DNA of 64,000 nt from Methanomicrobiaceae archaeon (GCA_016937345.1 JAFGWE010000046.1:1-64000), one strand, 5' to 3'; shown: positions 1 through 9,220, numbered from the stretch's first letter. Notes: generated by a model not told the origin, from the sequence alone. Numbers and translations: made by a program.

Positions 1-2
1 AT

Positions 3-68
3 AATCAGCTTAAGGAAATCAAAATCAGGATAGTTCTTCACAACATGTTGCTTGAAAAATGTGAATAG
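3..68 (+). CDS. C-terminal tail of a gene entering from outside the window (partial)
   Basis: An open frame with no start runs from the left edge to a TAG at 66-68 and encodes about 21 residues ending LLEKCE. It overlaps the next reading frame by up to 17 bases, which is typical of coupled genes. Too little is visible to identify it. It could instead be the upstream part of the next gene, separated by a frameshift. Low confidence. Confidence 0.3.
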   Translation, partial: NQLKEIKIRIVLHNMLLEKCE

Positions 69-582
69 GTTTTCTACAGAGCCCAAATTTACAATCAACA
101 AAGAAGAAGTGCTCTTCGTTCCGAGTACCATAATAAAACCCGATTATCTCGAATCACGGGAACTCATCAATCCTTTTTTCCTGAGTGTCCTTAATGAATA
201 CAAAAATAATGAAGTGGAAGGATTTCCCTTATGGAATAATGACTGCCACGACTGGAAATGGGTCTGCCCTCCGGACTGGAGAGAGCTGAAAGTTCATTAC
301 GAATTCTGTGACTATGACAATGAGATCGGTGTCGAGATTCATCTTGAAGATCTAGAGATAAAATCCATGCAGAAATTACTGGAGTCGCTAAAATCTGATC
401 TTTCCAAAAAACATCCGGACTGGGAAACTGACTGGGAACCGGACTGGTCTGAAGGCGTGAGACTGGGAGTTTTATTCCCGAAGAAGATGACCAATCCTGA
501 TGTGATTGTTGGGGCAATGCAGGATATTATCGAAGAGACAAGTGAGAGGATTTGGGGGGAGATTGAGAGGATTTCTTCGTGA
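52..582 (+). CDS. hypothetical protein, acidic and tryptophan-rich
   Basis: A 176-residue soluble protein that I do not recognise. The middle has several Trp-Asp pairs (residues about 66-76 and 121-132, including DWETDWEPDW), followed by a predicted helical C-terminus. The arrangement loosely recalls C-terminal regions of PD-(D/E)XK-type or DUF4268-like proteins, but no catalytic motif is visible, so this is only a hint. The start is uncertain: TTG at 52 or GTG at 61, both inside the tail of the preceding frame. It converges on the minus-strand gene at 614-1147, with only 31 bases between. Confidence 0.55.
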   Translation: MKNVNRFSTEPKFTINKEEVLFVPSTIIKPDYLESRELINPFFLSVLNEYKNNEVEGFPLWNNDCHDWKWVCPPDWRELKVHYEFCDYDNEIGVEIHLEDLEIKSMQKLLESLKSDLSKKHPDWETDWEPDWSEGVRLGVLFPKKMTNPDVIVGAMQDIIEETSERIWGEIERISS

Positions 583-613
583 TAAAAAATGCATAAATAA
601 AATTGAAGAAAGG

Positions 614-1147
614 TCACCCATTTTTCAGTTCATTATTATCATAATCAAACGATTTTAGGATTTCATGAATATTCCAATAATTAGAATTTGGGGTGTTAAA
701 ATCATTATTTACATAGCCTCTCCCATCTGAAACAATCGACGCTAAAGAATCATAAGATCCAGGATTGCAATGAAATTGATAGATATAATCTTTTTTTATA
801 GACTTGCCTTGTAATTGAGAATATTCATAAAGAGATTCACCGAATGCTATACAACCATGATCACCATGACCAAATATCCAAACTGAAATTACAGACTGAT
901 TATTCATTATTTTATCAAAATCATCACAACTATTGCATGAATAAATTTTATAAGAATAATTGTGTTTTTTAAAAAATGATACTAAATAACTAAAACCAAG
1001 TCCATAATAGATTTTGAATTTGGAATTTTTTCCACATAAGACAATTGCATCATGAGTAGGTTGTGTAATATTTTCAGAATTTATCTTTGTATGCAAATAC
1101 CCCGGTAATGTATGGAATATTATATTTACAAATAAGAAATAATGCAC
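614..1147 (-). CDS. hypothetical protein with caspase-like His/Cys arrangement
   Basis: A 177-residue protein starting at GTG. After a hydrophobic N-terminus (residues 1-20), predicted beta strands alternate with helices. A strand ends in GHGDHG (His94, His97) and the next strand ends in QFHCNPG (Cys127). That order and the 33-residue spacing resemble the catalytic His-Cys dyad of clan CD (caspase/gingipain/CHAT) peptidases. This is inference from pattern; I cannot name a family. It lies 25 bases downstream of a small membrane protein on the same strand, so they may be co-transcribed. The local base composition is AT-richer than the housekeeping genes, consistent with accessory DNA. Confidence 0.6.
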   Translation of the reverse strand: MHYFLFVNIIFHTLPGYLHTKINSENITQPTHDAIVLCGKNSKFKIYYGLGFSYLVSFFKKHNYSYKIYSCNSCDDFDKIMNNQSVISVWIFGHGDHGCIAFGESLYEYSQLQGKSIKKDYIYQFHCNPGSYDSLASIVSDGRGYVNNDFNTPNSNYWNIHEILKSFDYDNNELKNG

Positions 1148-1172
1148 GAATATCTCTAAATATCCCTTTAGT

Positions 1173-1472
1173 TTATGTAAAAGTTTGAATATTTTTATTT
1201 ATAATTGGATAATTCAAGAAATTAGATAGCTTTGAATCTTTAGTTTCCTTTGGAATTCTCCAATCCAAATCACGCCAAAAATAACTATTCAAAAAAAAGA
1301 AAGCAAGAATCAGATTTAAAATTATATAAACAGTTACTAGAATGTATACGTAAGCAAAAGTTTCGGGAATCAGAATGTCTAAATTGATGATATAGGATGA
1401 TATAACAATTAAAGCAAAAAACAAGAGCATTGTAATAAGGTATTTTTTAACTGAAGAGAAATTCACGTGCAT
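1173..1472 (-). CDS. small membrane protein, two predicted TM segments
   Basis: A 99-residue protein with two hydrophobic segments (about residues 11-31 and 38-64), then a polar tail rich in Lys, Asp and Trp. The family is not recognised. A TATA-like stretch on the minus strand (near 1493-1504) sits about 25-30 bases upstream of the ATG at 1472, so the transcript is probably leaderless or nearly so. The next gene on this strand is the caspase-like protein, 25 bases away, suggesting a two-gene unit. Confidence 0.55.
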   Translation of the reverse strand: MHVNFSSVKKYLITMLLFFALIVISSYIINLDILIPETFAYVYILVTVYIILNLILAFFFLNSYFWRDLDWRIPKETKDSKLSNFLNYPIINKNIQTFT

Positions 1473-1541
1473 TGTTGCAATATACGATAATGAATTATAA
1501 AAAAACCTATCTTAATAAAGCCTGGCTTAAGAGATTTTATT

Positions 1542-1562
1542 AAAGTAAAGCCAGTTTACTTT
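1542..1562. repeat. perfect 8-bp inverted repeat (hairpin or operator)
   Basis: AAAGTAAA at 1542-1549 and TTTACTTT at 1555-1562 flank the 5-base spacer GCCAG. A second overlapping inverted repeat pairs CTGGCTT (1522-1528) with AAGCCAG (1548-1554). It lies between the end of hicA and the promoter of the membrane-protein gene. It could be a terminator hairpin for hicBA or a regulator site upstream of the 1472 promoter. Confidence 0.45.
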
Positions 1563-1645
1563 TTTAAAAGTATAACTCTAAAAAAATTAAAAAAAGTATT
1601 TTGCCTGAACCTTGATCCTGATCTTTTTGAGACAAAGCAAATCAA

Positions 1646-1873
1646 TCAAAGAAGTTCTTCCAAATCTTCCAAAGTCATATCAGCCTGTTTCAGGATATGG
1701 GAAAGAGTTGATCTCTTTATTGGTTTATGCATTGGAATTGTAAGTTTAATAGTCTCATCAGCCATGTTTTTATGAAGACGGATATGACTTCCCTTTGTTC
1801 TGACGACAACAAAACCGTCTCTTTGAAGTGCCCGCACTACTTTGTCGTAATCCAGAGAGGGAACTTTCTTCAT
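1646..1873 (-). CDS. hicA: HicA-family mRNA interferase toxin
   Basis: 75 residues with the YcfA/HicA double-stranded RNA-binding-like fold: an N-terminal helix, LQRDGFVVVRTKGSH with the conserved catalytic histidine in GSH (residue 30), and a C-terminal helix. HicA toxins cleave mRNA and are neutralised by HicB. The ATG overlaps the hicB stop by four bases, so translation is coupled. The gene order, antitoxin first, is the reverse of E. coli hicAB but common in other prokaryotes. Confidence 0.85.
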   Translation of the reverse strand: MKKVPSLDYDKVVRALQRDGFVVVRTKGSHIRLHKNMADETIKLTIPMHKPIKRSTLSHILKQADMTLEDLEELL

Positions 1874-2073
1874 ACAGCTATCTCGATCTGTTCTGCTCTT
1901 TCACCAAGAATTACTTCATCCTCAATCGGTTCAAGGTAGAGATCAATTGCCTCTTTGATATTCTCTATCGCCTCTTCCTTTGTATCGCCTTCGCTGACAC
2001 AACCGGGGAGTGAAGGAACATAGACTGTATATCCTCCTTCCTCACTGGGTTCAAGGACTATACGAATATTCAT
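1870..2073 (-). CDS. hicB: HicB-family antitoxin (short form)
   Basis: 67 residues covering the HicB partial RNase-H-like fold: GGYTVYVPSLPGCVSEGDT (residues 13-31), then a helix. There is no C-terminal DNA-binding domain, so autoregulation would need another factor or the complex itself. It overlaps hicA by four bases. It is probably the first gene of the pair, with the promoter in the 118-base gap to the DRG gene. Confidence 0.85.
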   Translation of the reverse strand: MNIRIVLEPSEEGGYTVYVPSLPGCVSEGDTKEEAIENIKEAIDLYLEPIEDEVILGERAEQIEIAV

Positions 2074-2191
2074 AAAGACTAATTATCTGTTCGAGAATTT
2101 AAGATTATAGTAGCTACAAAAAGCCGGTTCAATTCTTTGATTTTAGAATTTAATTAAAGAAAAAAATTATTTTGCCCGGACCTGAACTTTT

Positions 2192-3304
2192 TCACGCCCT
2201 TGTTACAATCGTTAAAATATCGCCGTCTTCAAGTTTGTGCGGAAGTCCGACACGCTGGGCATCGTGCTTTACCGAATCTCCCCATACCTTTGCATATCTG
2301 AATTTTCGGACAAAATCACGGTGAAGTTTGTTGCAGACAGACTCAACGGTTGCAGGCTCCCTTATAATTAAAGGCTCCTCCAAATCCGCTTTTCCGCCAA
2401 CAGGCTTTAAATAAATTCTGATAAACCCAAGCTGATCGTAGATCTCATCCTTTAAATGATCCACATTGTATCCGGAATGTGCAGAAAGCATAATCGGAGG
2501 TCGTCCAAATCTCTTTGTAACATCAGTGACAATCTCCTGCCGTCTCTCTTCATCTACAAGATCAACCTTGTTGATTGCAAAAAATGCAGGAATATAGACC
2601 CTGCTTCCCATCATTGCATCAACAAAGTCATCCTGGGTTACAGTACCGCGGGTTAAGACATCAGCATTCATAATTTTGCTCTCCGCAAGCATGGCCCTAA
2701 TCTCTTCAAGATCAAGGTCTGAATGCCCGACAGTGTTAAACCTGATACCTCCGTTTGATGACTTTTTAATTGTGATATCGGGCTTTAATTTATTGAGCCT
2801 TATACCTGCGTCATTTAATTCCTTGATTAAAACATTGATGTGCTTTTCATTGTAGACATCACCTAAAAGAAGAATAAGGTCTGCACTTCTTACAACCGCA
2901 ATTACCTCTTTTCCCCTGCCCTTACCCATTGCCGCACCGGCAATCAGACCGGGAATATCCAGAATCTGAATGTTGGCTCCCTTATGCTCCATTGAACCGG
3001 GAACAACAGTAAGTGTTGTAAAGGCGTAGTTTGCGGTTTCACTCTCAGTATTGGTAAGCTTGTTTAGGAGTGTTGATTTACCAACAGACGGAAAACCGAC
3101 AAGAACAACTGTTCCGTCCCCTGATTTCTTTACCGCATACCCCTCACCGCCTCCGGAAGAGGCCATGGCACGGGCCACTGCGTCATCCTTTATCCTCGCA
3201 AGTTTTGCCTTAAGTCTTCCTATGTGGTGGGATGTCGCCTTATTGTATTTTGTATTGGAGATCTCATCTTCAATTGCTTTTATTTCGTCTTCGATGGAGG
3301 CCAT
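2192..3304 (-). CDS. DRG-family GTP-binding protein (OBG superfamily)
   Basis: 370 residues. An N-terminal coiled helical segment (1-45) is followed by the G domain: P-loop GFPSVGKST (about 70-78), switch G3 DIPG, then NKVD (G4). A C-terminal TGS domain ends in DGDILTIVTRA. This matches archaeal DRG (developmentally regulated GTPase) proteins, which in eukaryotes act on ribosomes with DFRP partners; the archaeal role is ribosome-linked by inference. The length is the family norm. ATG at 3304. Confidence 0.93.
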   Translation of the reverse strand: MASIEDEIKAIEDEISNTKYNKATSHHIGRLKAKLARIKDDAVARAMASSGGGEGYAVKKSGDGTVVLVGFPSVGKSTLLNKLTNTESETANYAFTTLTVVPGSMEHKGANIQILDIPGLIAGAAMGKGRGKEVIAVVRSADLILLLGDVYNEKHINVLIKELNDAGIRLNKLKPDITIKKSSNGGIRFNTVGHSDLDLEEIRAMLAESKIMNADVLTRGTVTQDDFVDAMMGSRVYIPAFFAINKVDLVDEERRQEIVTDVTKRFGRPPIMLSAHSGYNVDHLKDEIYDQLGFIRIYLKPVGGKADLEEPLIIREPATVESVCNKLHRDFVRKFRYAKVWGDSVKHDAQRVGLPHKLEDGDILTIVTRA

Positions 3305-3453
3305 ATTGTGTTGTTATTAATGGAGTCCAACTGATACTTATGACTAATGTCCCCTATCACTTATGAGCAGCAAAACGACTCCGTATCAGACCATTAAAAT
3401 ATCCTTTCTTTGACAAAGTTTCTGTTTTTGGGGAAAAGTTCTATTTATGAAGA

Positions 3454-6171
3454 TTGATTAATACCGGTAATGTGGACACTCCGGCACAAAAAGATATTAT
3501 CCCCTGGCACAGTCTCACTGCAGATGAGATCCTGAAAAGACTTGATGCCGATAAAAAAGGAATTTCAGGGGGTGAAAGAGAAAAAAGGCTTTCTTTATAC
3601 GGGCAAAACAAAATCTCAGAAGACGGCAGAATATCTCCTCTGAAAATATTTTTAAACCAGTTTAAGAGTGTCCTCATAGCTATACTGATAATCGCCGCAG
3701 CGGCATCCTTCTTTGTAGGAGAAATCGTTGATTCGGCAGCAATTCTAGCAATTGTGCTTTTAAACGCATTATTTGGCTTTTTCCAGGAATGGCAGGCTGA
3801 AAAGGCAATAGATGCCCTAAAGCATATGCTGGGTCTCAGAGCATTTGTTCTATCTTCCGGAATTGAGACCGAAATTGAGGCAGAAAAGGTTGTACCCGGA
3901 GATATTGTAGTTCTTGAAAGCGGAAGAAAAGTCCCGGCAGACCTGATAATTTTTGAGGCAACAACCCTTCAGATAGATGAATCTGTGCTAACAGGAGAGT
4001 CAGTTCCTGTTGAAAAAAACACAGCGGTTTCTGATAAGGATGCCGCCCTTGGTGAACGATACAATATGGCCTTTATGGGGACTGTTGTTACAAACGGCAG
4101 GGGTAAGGGAATTGTCGTAAACACAGGGATGAATTCAGAATTTGGAGAGATTGCAGCCCTTACATCGGGAATTGGCGAAGAAGAGACGATACTTGCAAGG
4201 CAGATGGATTCTCTTGGAAAGCATATAAGTGCAATTTCCGTTTTTGTAGCCGTACTTATTGTTCTCTTTGGGCTTTTCCAGAACCGTGATGCTGTTGAGA
4301 TGTTTTTAACAGCAGTATCCCTTGCGGTTGCAGTAATTCCGGAAGGGCTTCCGGCAGTTGTCACGTTAACGCTTGCAATAGGCATAAAGAGCATGTACAA
4401 AAAGAAGTGCCTGATAAGGCATCTTGCCGCATCAGAAACCTTAGGTTCAGTCTCTGTTATCTGCACAGATAAGACAGGCACTCTTACAAAAAACGAGATG
4501 ACACTGACAAAAGTCTATGTCCCTAATATGACTTTTACAGTCACAGGAAGCGGCTATGATCCCAAAGGGGATTTTCTTCTGAATGGGGCTGCTATCAGAC
4601 CACAGGATTATGACGGACTAAGGTATTTCCTGCAGACCGGTCTTTTCTGCAACCATGCAATCCTGTCAAAAAAAAATAATGAGTGGAATATTATCGGAAC
4701 GCCGACTGAAGGTGCCCTTGTTGTTGCGGCACACAAGGCAGATATTCCCGAATACAAACTTCCCATGCAGGAGATAAAAAAAGAGTTCTCGTTTGACTCC
4801 TCAAGAAAAAGAATGACTACAGTCTATGGGAGAGAGAAAGGATTTATTGCATATTCAAAAGGTGCTCCTGAGATAATTCTCTCTCTTTCAGACAGGATCT
4901 ATAAAAACGGAAAGACCACAGAGCTCAATCAAGCTGAAAGAGACAAATTAAGAGAAGTCTATGAGTCTTTTGCAAGAGAAGGTCTCAGGGTTCTTGCAGT
5001 TGCATCAAAAAACCTTGGAAAAGAAATCCCTGCCACTGCCGAAGAGACTGAAAAGGATCTCATCTTTTTTGGATTTGCAGGAATAATTGACCCTCCGAGG
5101 ACAGAGGCAAAAGAGGCAATACGACTCTGCAGGTCAGCAGGCGTTGATGTCATAATGATTACCGGTGATTTTGAGATAACTGCCAAAGCGGTTGCAGAAA
5201 GCATCGGGCTTGATAGTGAAGGTGTAATAACAGGCTCTGAGATCGATTCACTTGATGACACAACACTTGCAGAAAAACTTATCCGGACAAAAATACTTGC
5301 AAGGGTAACAGCCGCCCATAAGCTCAGGATTATTGATATTCTAAACGAAAACGGCCATATAGTTGCAATGACAGGCGATGGTGTTAACGATGCACCTGCA
5401 CTAAAAAAGGCTAATATAGGCATATCAATGGGTATTAAGGGAAGCGATGTCGCAAAGGAGGCAGGCGACATGATCCTCATTGATGATAACTTTGAGAGTA
5501 TTGTTGCAGGTATTCACGAGGGAAGACGCGAGTACGACAACATTCAGAAATTCACACGGTATCTTCTTTCTTCAAACGTGGGGGAGGTTATTGCAATAAT
5601 ATCAGGCATGTTTATGGGACTTCCCCTCATTCTTCTGCCTCTGCAGATTTTATGGATGAATCTTGTAACAGACGGAGTATCAGCACTTGCACTCGGAATG
5701 GAGCCGGCAGAAAAGGATGTAATGCAGCAAAAGCCAAAGGATCCCGATGAGCCGGTTTTAGGCCGAAAGACTCTTATTATGATCTTTTTAATTGGCGTAT
5801 ATATCGGAATTTTTACACTGGCTCTTTTTATCTGCTGTGACAAAGCTGATCCTGAAAAAGCAAGAACAATGGCATTTACCGGAATAATCTTCATTGAACT
5901 GATAAATGTATTCAATTTCAGATCATTCAGGCAGACAATTAAATCAGCCGGAGTTTTCTCAAACCCATACATCATTGCAGCGATTATTTCAAGTTTTATT
6001 CTTCAGCTGATTGTTGTTTATACTCCACACTTCCAGACAGTCTTCGGAACAGTTGCACTATCGGTTTTCGACTGGGCAGTAATTGTGATCGCCGGAATTC
6101 CTCTTATTATAGCCGGAGAAGTTTACAAAATATATGTGGCAAATAAATCAAAAGGCAGTTTTTCTGGATAA
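3454..6171 (+). CDS. P-type ATPase, Ca2+-transporting type (P2A)
   Basis: 905 residues, about ten membrane segments. Seen: the actuator loop LTGESVPVE; phosphorylation motif DKTGT with Asp339; hinge MTGDGVNDAP. Residues that bind Ca2+ in SERCA pumps are conserved: PEGLP in M4, SSNVGEV in M5 (Asn and Glu), NLVTDG in M6. This supports Ca2+ export rather than Na+/K+ or H+ pumping. The start is TTG at 3454, with GTG at 3472 as an alternative; the ATG at 3447 is out of frame and closes at once. It converges on the cooC gene with 9 bases between the stops. Confidence 0.93.
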   Translation: MINTGNVDTPAQKDIIPWHSLTADEILKRLDADKKGISGGEREKRLSLYGQNKISEDGRISPLKIFLNQFKSVLIAILIIAAAASFFVGEIVDSAAILAIVLLNALFGFFQEWQAEKAIDALKHMLGLRAFVLSSGIETEIEAEKVVPGDIVVLESGRKVPADLIIFEATTLQIDESVLTGESVPVEKNTAVSDKDAALGERYNMAFMGTVVTNGRGKGIVVNTGMNSEFGEIAALTSGIGEEETILARQMDSLGKHISAISVFVAVLIVLFGLFQNRDAVEMFLTAVSLAVAVIPEGLPAVVTLTLAIGIKSMYKKKCLIRHLAASETLGSVSVICTDKTGTLTKNEMTLTKVYVPNMTFTVTGSGYDPKGDFLLNGAAIRPQDYDGLRYFLQTGLFCNHAILSKKNNEWNIIGTPTEGALVVAAHKADIPEYKLPMQEIKKEFSFDSSRKRMTTVYGREKGFIAYSKGAPEIILSLSDRIYKNGKTTELNQAERDKLREVYESFAREGLRVLAVASKNLGKEIPATAEETEKDLIFFGFAGIIDPPRTEAKEAIRLCRSAGVDVIMITGDFEITAKAVAESIGLDSEGVITGSEIDSLDDTTLAEKLIRTKILARVTAAHKLRIIDILNENGHIVAMTGDGVNDAPALKKANIGISMGIKGSDVAKEAGDMILIDDNFESIVAGIHEGRREYDNIQKFTRYLLSSNVGEVIAIISGMFMGLPLILLPLQILWMNLVTDGVSALALGMEPAEKDVMQQKPKDPDEPVLGRKTLIMIFLIGVYIGIFTLALFICCDKADPEKARTMAFTGIIFIELINVFNFRSFRQTIKSAGVFSNPYIIAAIISSFILQLIVVYTPHFQTVFGTVALSVFDWAVIVIAGIPLIIAGEVYKIYVANKSKGSFSG

Positions 6172-6180
6172 CTGCATAAA

Positions 6181-7056
6181 TTAAAATCCTTCAGAGATGG
6201 TCTGAAACAGCCTTTCCGCCTCCCTGACATAAGGGCATCCAGTGTTTAGAAGGGGAGCTATATCGGGTTCTGTTTTTAAGACAGCCGCATCATACGGAAG
6301 ATAAGTAATTGAAGAAAAGAGACTTCCATCTTTTATTATATCTGTTACCTTTTTTTTCTCGTCTTCAAAACGGAGTTTATTAATGACAAGATGAATCTCC
6401 CCGATCCCAAGTTCGCATGAAAGTTTTGCCGAATGCAGTGCCACCTGAAGTGAGTTGAATGTGGGTTCTGATACAATCAGTGCTTTTTTAAACCCTTCAG
6501 ATATCGCCCTTCCGAAGTGTTCAACACCGGCCTGTGTATCAAGAATTATAACATCATCCTCCATAAGACGGATACAGCGCATAACACCATTTAAAAGAGC
6601 ATTTTCAGGGCAGAGGCAGCCGGTTCCTGCCGCATACACACTGCCCATCACAAGAAGGCTTATCTTATCGTCAATTCTGATACCAAATCTTTCAACAACA
6701 TCTGAAACATTGGGATTTAAAGTCAAAAAGCCACCCCAGCCCGCTCCAGGCCTTGCTCCGGTTTTTTCCTCAATGTAGTCGGAATTTTGTGAGAGGGGAA
6801 TTATATCAGATGCTTTTTCTGCAGGATAGCCAAGTGAAAAAGCAAGGTTTTCCTGCGGGTCGGCGTCAACTGCCAGAACCTGCTTGCCGGTATTTGCATA
6901 CAGACGGGAAAGAACAGCAGTAAGGGTAGTCTTTCCAACACCGCCCTTTCCGGCAATAACTATCCTCATGCCGTCAGCCTTTCTGCCCCCTGTGCGGGAC
7001 AATGCCATAGCAGAAGCTTTCACATTCCTCTTTCTTTTATATTCTGACAAAGACAT
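6181..7056 (-). CDS. cooC: CooC-like ATPase for Ni-CO dehydrogenase maturation
   Basis: 291 residues of the MinD/ParA (SIMIBI) class, with the deviant Walker A GKGGVGKTTL (about 36-45), VDADPQENLA, and LDTQAGVEHF, which is characteristic of CooC proteins. A Cys pair CLC in the middle resembles the CooC metal-binding CxC. These ATPases aid nickel insertion into the C-cluster of CO dehydrogenase. It follows cooS by 14 bases on the same strand. ATG 7056 has a weak purine-rich SD (AAGGAAAA); Met30 just before the P-loop is an alternative start. Confidence 0.88.
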   Translation of the reverse strand: MSLSEYKRKRNVKASAMALSRTGGRKADGMRIVIAGKGGVGKTTLTAVLSRLYANTGKQVLAVDADPQENLAFSLGYPAEKASDIIPLSQNSDYIEEKTGARPGAGWGGFLTLNPNVSDVVERFGIRIDDKISLLVMGSVYAAGTGCLCPENALLNGVMRCIRLMEDDVIILDTQAGVEHFGRAISEGFKKALIVSEPTFNSLQVALHSAKLSCELGIGEIHLVINKLRFEDEKKKVTDIIKDGSLFSSITYLPYDAAVLKTEPDIAPLLNTGCPYVREAERLFQTISEGF

Positions 7057-7070
7057 GGATTTTCCTTATC

Positions 7071-9032
7071 TTATATTCCAAGCTCTTTTCTCTTGTTCTC
7101 GATATGCTTTATAATAAGTTCGGCTGCAGCCAGCGGATCTGTCTCGACTGCGAACCTGGCATTGACTATTCCTTCGATATCCCTTGTGAGAAGGTTTACC
7201 ACATTTGCACTTCCTGTAATCTTTGGCATCACGCCAAGGACAGTGAAGACTCCCGATGCCACAAAGTAAGATCCAATTGATACGGCCTTCTGGGAATACC
7301 ATTCCGGTGCCGCACCTGCAACAGGAAGCTTATCAATTCCGACATCAAGCGCCTTTGCAAGCTCTGCCAAAAGGACAAGAATACGTGAGCAGTCCACACA
7401 TGAACCCATATGAAGAACAGGCGGGATTCCGAGGCTTTTGCAGACTCCCTTTAGCCCCGAACCTGCTAAAAATGCCGCATCAGGAGTCAGAAGACCAGCC
7501 TTTCCGGAGGCTATTGCCGCGCATCCGGTCTCAACGCAGAGAATGTTGTTTTTTATCAGCTCTTTTGCAAGCGTCACGTGCCCGTAGTCATGCTTTACCT
7601 TAGGATTGTTGCAGCCGACAATTCCTGCCGCACCCATTATCTGTCCGGATGCTATTGCATCAATTAATGGCCTGAATGTGCCGCCAAGAGCCTTTTTTAT
7701 TGCCTCAACAGAAAAGCCGCTGTAAAGCTCAACAGGCTCGCAGGGTATGAAAACCCTTGAATCATCCCTGTTTATGAAGTTTTCAACGGCTGTTTTAACA
7801 ATTGCCTTTGCAGTCTCATACGCATTTTCAGGGTTGAATTCAAAATAATAAGATCCGACAACTTTTGACTTCTCGTTTGTCGAAATTATTTTTGTGTGGA
7901 AACAGCTTGCAGTCCGCGGAAGTGACGGGAATATGCACTGGTAGTCAATTATCATAGCTTCAAGAGCGCCTGTTGCAATTACAAGCTCCTGATTTAAGTG
8001 ATTTCCCGACATTGGAATTCCTTTTCTCATCAGAAGTTCGTTTCCGGTGCAGCAGAGACCGACAAGGTTTATTCCGGCTGCCCCCGCTTTTTTTGCAAGT
8101 CCGACTATCTCCGGATCTTCTGATGCCTTTACAATCATTTCTGAAAGCATCGGATTGTGGCCGTGTAATGCAATGTTTACATGACTCTTTTTGATAACCC
8201 CCATATTAACAGTTGATTTGTTAACAGAAGGCGTACCAAAGAGAATATCCGAACACTCGGTTGCAATCATCGAACCACCCCAGCCGTCTCCAAGGGCTGT
8301 TCTTAAACCATGAAGGAGAATGTTTGCATAATTGGCACCCACTCCCATATGTACACGGTGCATGGACTCGACAATCTCGCGGTCAATCCCCCGTGGAACG
8401 ATTCCCGCCGCAACCCATAACTCCCGTGTCTGTTTCGGCGCCCGGCTGCTTAAAGAGAGAGAGTTTTTGACCATTCCAAACTCCTCGAAAAATAAGCCCG
8501 CGACATCTGATGCAATATCCTGCATGTCTTTTCCTGATGTTACAACACCAATCTCCTCAGCTATCGCCTTTAGCTTCTCCTCATCGGTGATTGCATAACC
8601 CTTTGCCTTTCCTTTAGAGGTCAGGTACATGGTTTCCACAATATCCCTTCCGTGATCAGAATGGGCGGCAGCGCCTGTTGCAAGCATATCCAGAAGATTT
8701 CTTGCGACAATAAGATCTGCATCAGCACCGCAGACACCCCTCTCCCTGTGATGCTCGGGAATTATTCTGCACGGTCCCATTGCACACCTGTTGCATGAAA
8801 TGCCTTCAGAACAGTACTTACATTCAGGTGTCTGCATCTCGTGCCGGTCCCATACAGTCTCTATACCTTGCTTTAAGGTCCTCTCAAGTACCTTTTTCGC
8901 ACATTCATCGATAGTTCGCTCTTTGGATTTCTGCTTTACAACCGCCGGATTCAACAAAGACATTTTGGCCCTGTCAATATCGCATGTTTCAATCCTCTTT
9001 CCAACAAGGACTGACATTTTTTCTTCTCCCAT
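7071..9032 (-). CDS. cooS: carbon-monoxide dehydrogenase catalytic subunit (CooS type)
   Basis: 653 residues from the ATG at 9032, chosen because a strong SD (run of seven G after CTGAA) precedes it; the frame is open for 20 more codons upstream. The N-terminal CKYCSEGISCNRCAMGPC holds the B- and D-cluster cysteines. Downstream Cys-rich motifs (VGLCCTGNE, GCAAIASGKAG, HMGSCVDCSR) fit C-cluster ligation. It is the monofunctional hybrid-cluster enzyme oxidising CO or reducing CO2, not the large Cdh subunit of the methanogen acetyl-CoA decarbonylase/synthase. Only cooC accompanies it; no cooF ferredoxin or hydrogenase genes are adjacent. Confidence 0.95.
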   Translation of the reverse strand: MGEEKMSVLVGKRIETCDIDRAKMSLLNPAVVKQKSKERTIDECAKKVLERTLKQGIETVWDRHEMQTPECKYCSEGISCNRCAMGPCRIIPEHHRERGVCGADADLIVARNLLDMLATGAAAHSDHGRDIVETMYLTSKGKAKGYAITDEEKLKAIAEEIGVVTSGKDMQDIASDVAGLFFEEFGMVKNSLSLSSRAPKQTRELWVAAGIVPRGIDREIVESMHRVHMGVGANYANILLHGLRTALGDGWGGSMIATECSDILFGTPSVNKSTVNMGVIKKSHVNIALHGHNPMLSEMIVKASEDPEIVGLAKKAGAAGINLVGLCCTGNELLMRKGIPMSGNHLNQELVIATGALEAMIIDYQCIFPSLPRTASCFHTKIISTNEKSKVVGSYYFEFNPENAYETAKAIVKTAVENFINRDDSRVFIPCEPVELYSGFSVEAIKKALGGTFRPLIDAIASGQIMGAAGIVGCNNPKVKHDYGHVTLAKELIKNNILCVETGCAAIASGKAGLLTPDAAFLAGSGLKGVCKSLGIPPVLHMGSCVDCSRILVLLAELAKALDVGIDKLPVAGAAPEWYSQKAVSIGSYFVASGVFTVLGVMPKITGSANVVNLLTRDIEGIVNARFAVETDPLAAAELIIKHIENKRKELGI

Positions 9033-9102
9033 AACTTTCCCCCCCTTCAGGCAGAATTTAACCCGTAATAACAGGCATATAATTTCGTTCATTATCCTGC
9101 AA

Positions 9103-9110
9103 AATATAAA
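9103..9110 (-). promoter_or_regulatory. probable TATA box of cooS
   Basis: On the minus strand the sequence reads TTTATATT here, about 70 bases upstream of the cooS ATG. A start of transcription about 25 bases downstream would leave a leader of roughly 45 bases containing the SD. Inferred from the consensus only. Confidence 0.4.
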
Positions 9111-9220
9111 GAATTATGCCTAAGGAAAGAATTGCACTAAAAATAGCCAATATTTTCTTATTACTGACCAATAATCAAAAATTCAGGATTCCCGGCAATT
9201 AAACCACCTATGCAAATAAT

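Noticed and set aside
9033-9092. 20-residue N-terminal extension of cooS
   Set aside because: The strong SD lies immediately before ATG 9032, inside the extension, and the extension is not like CooS N-termini.
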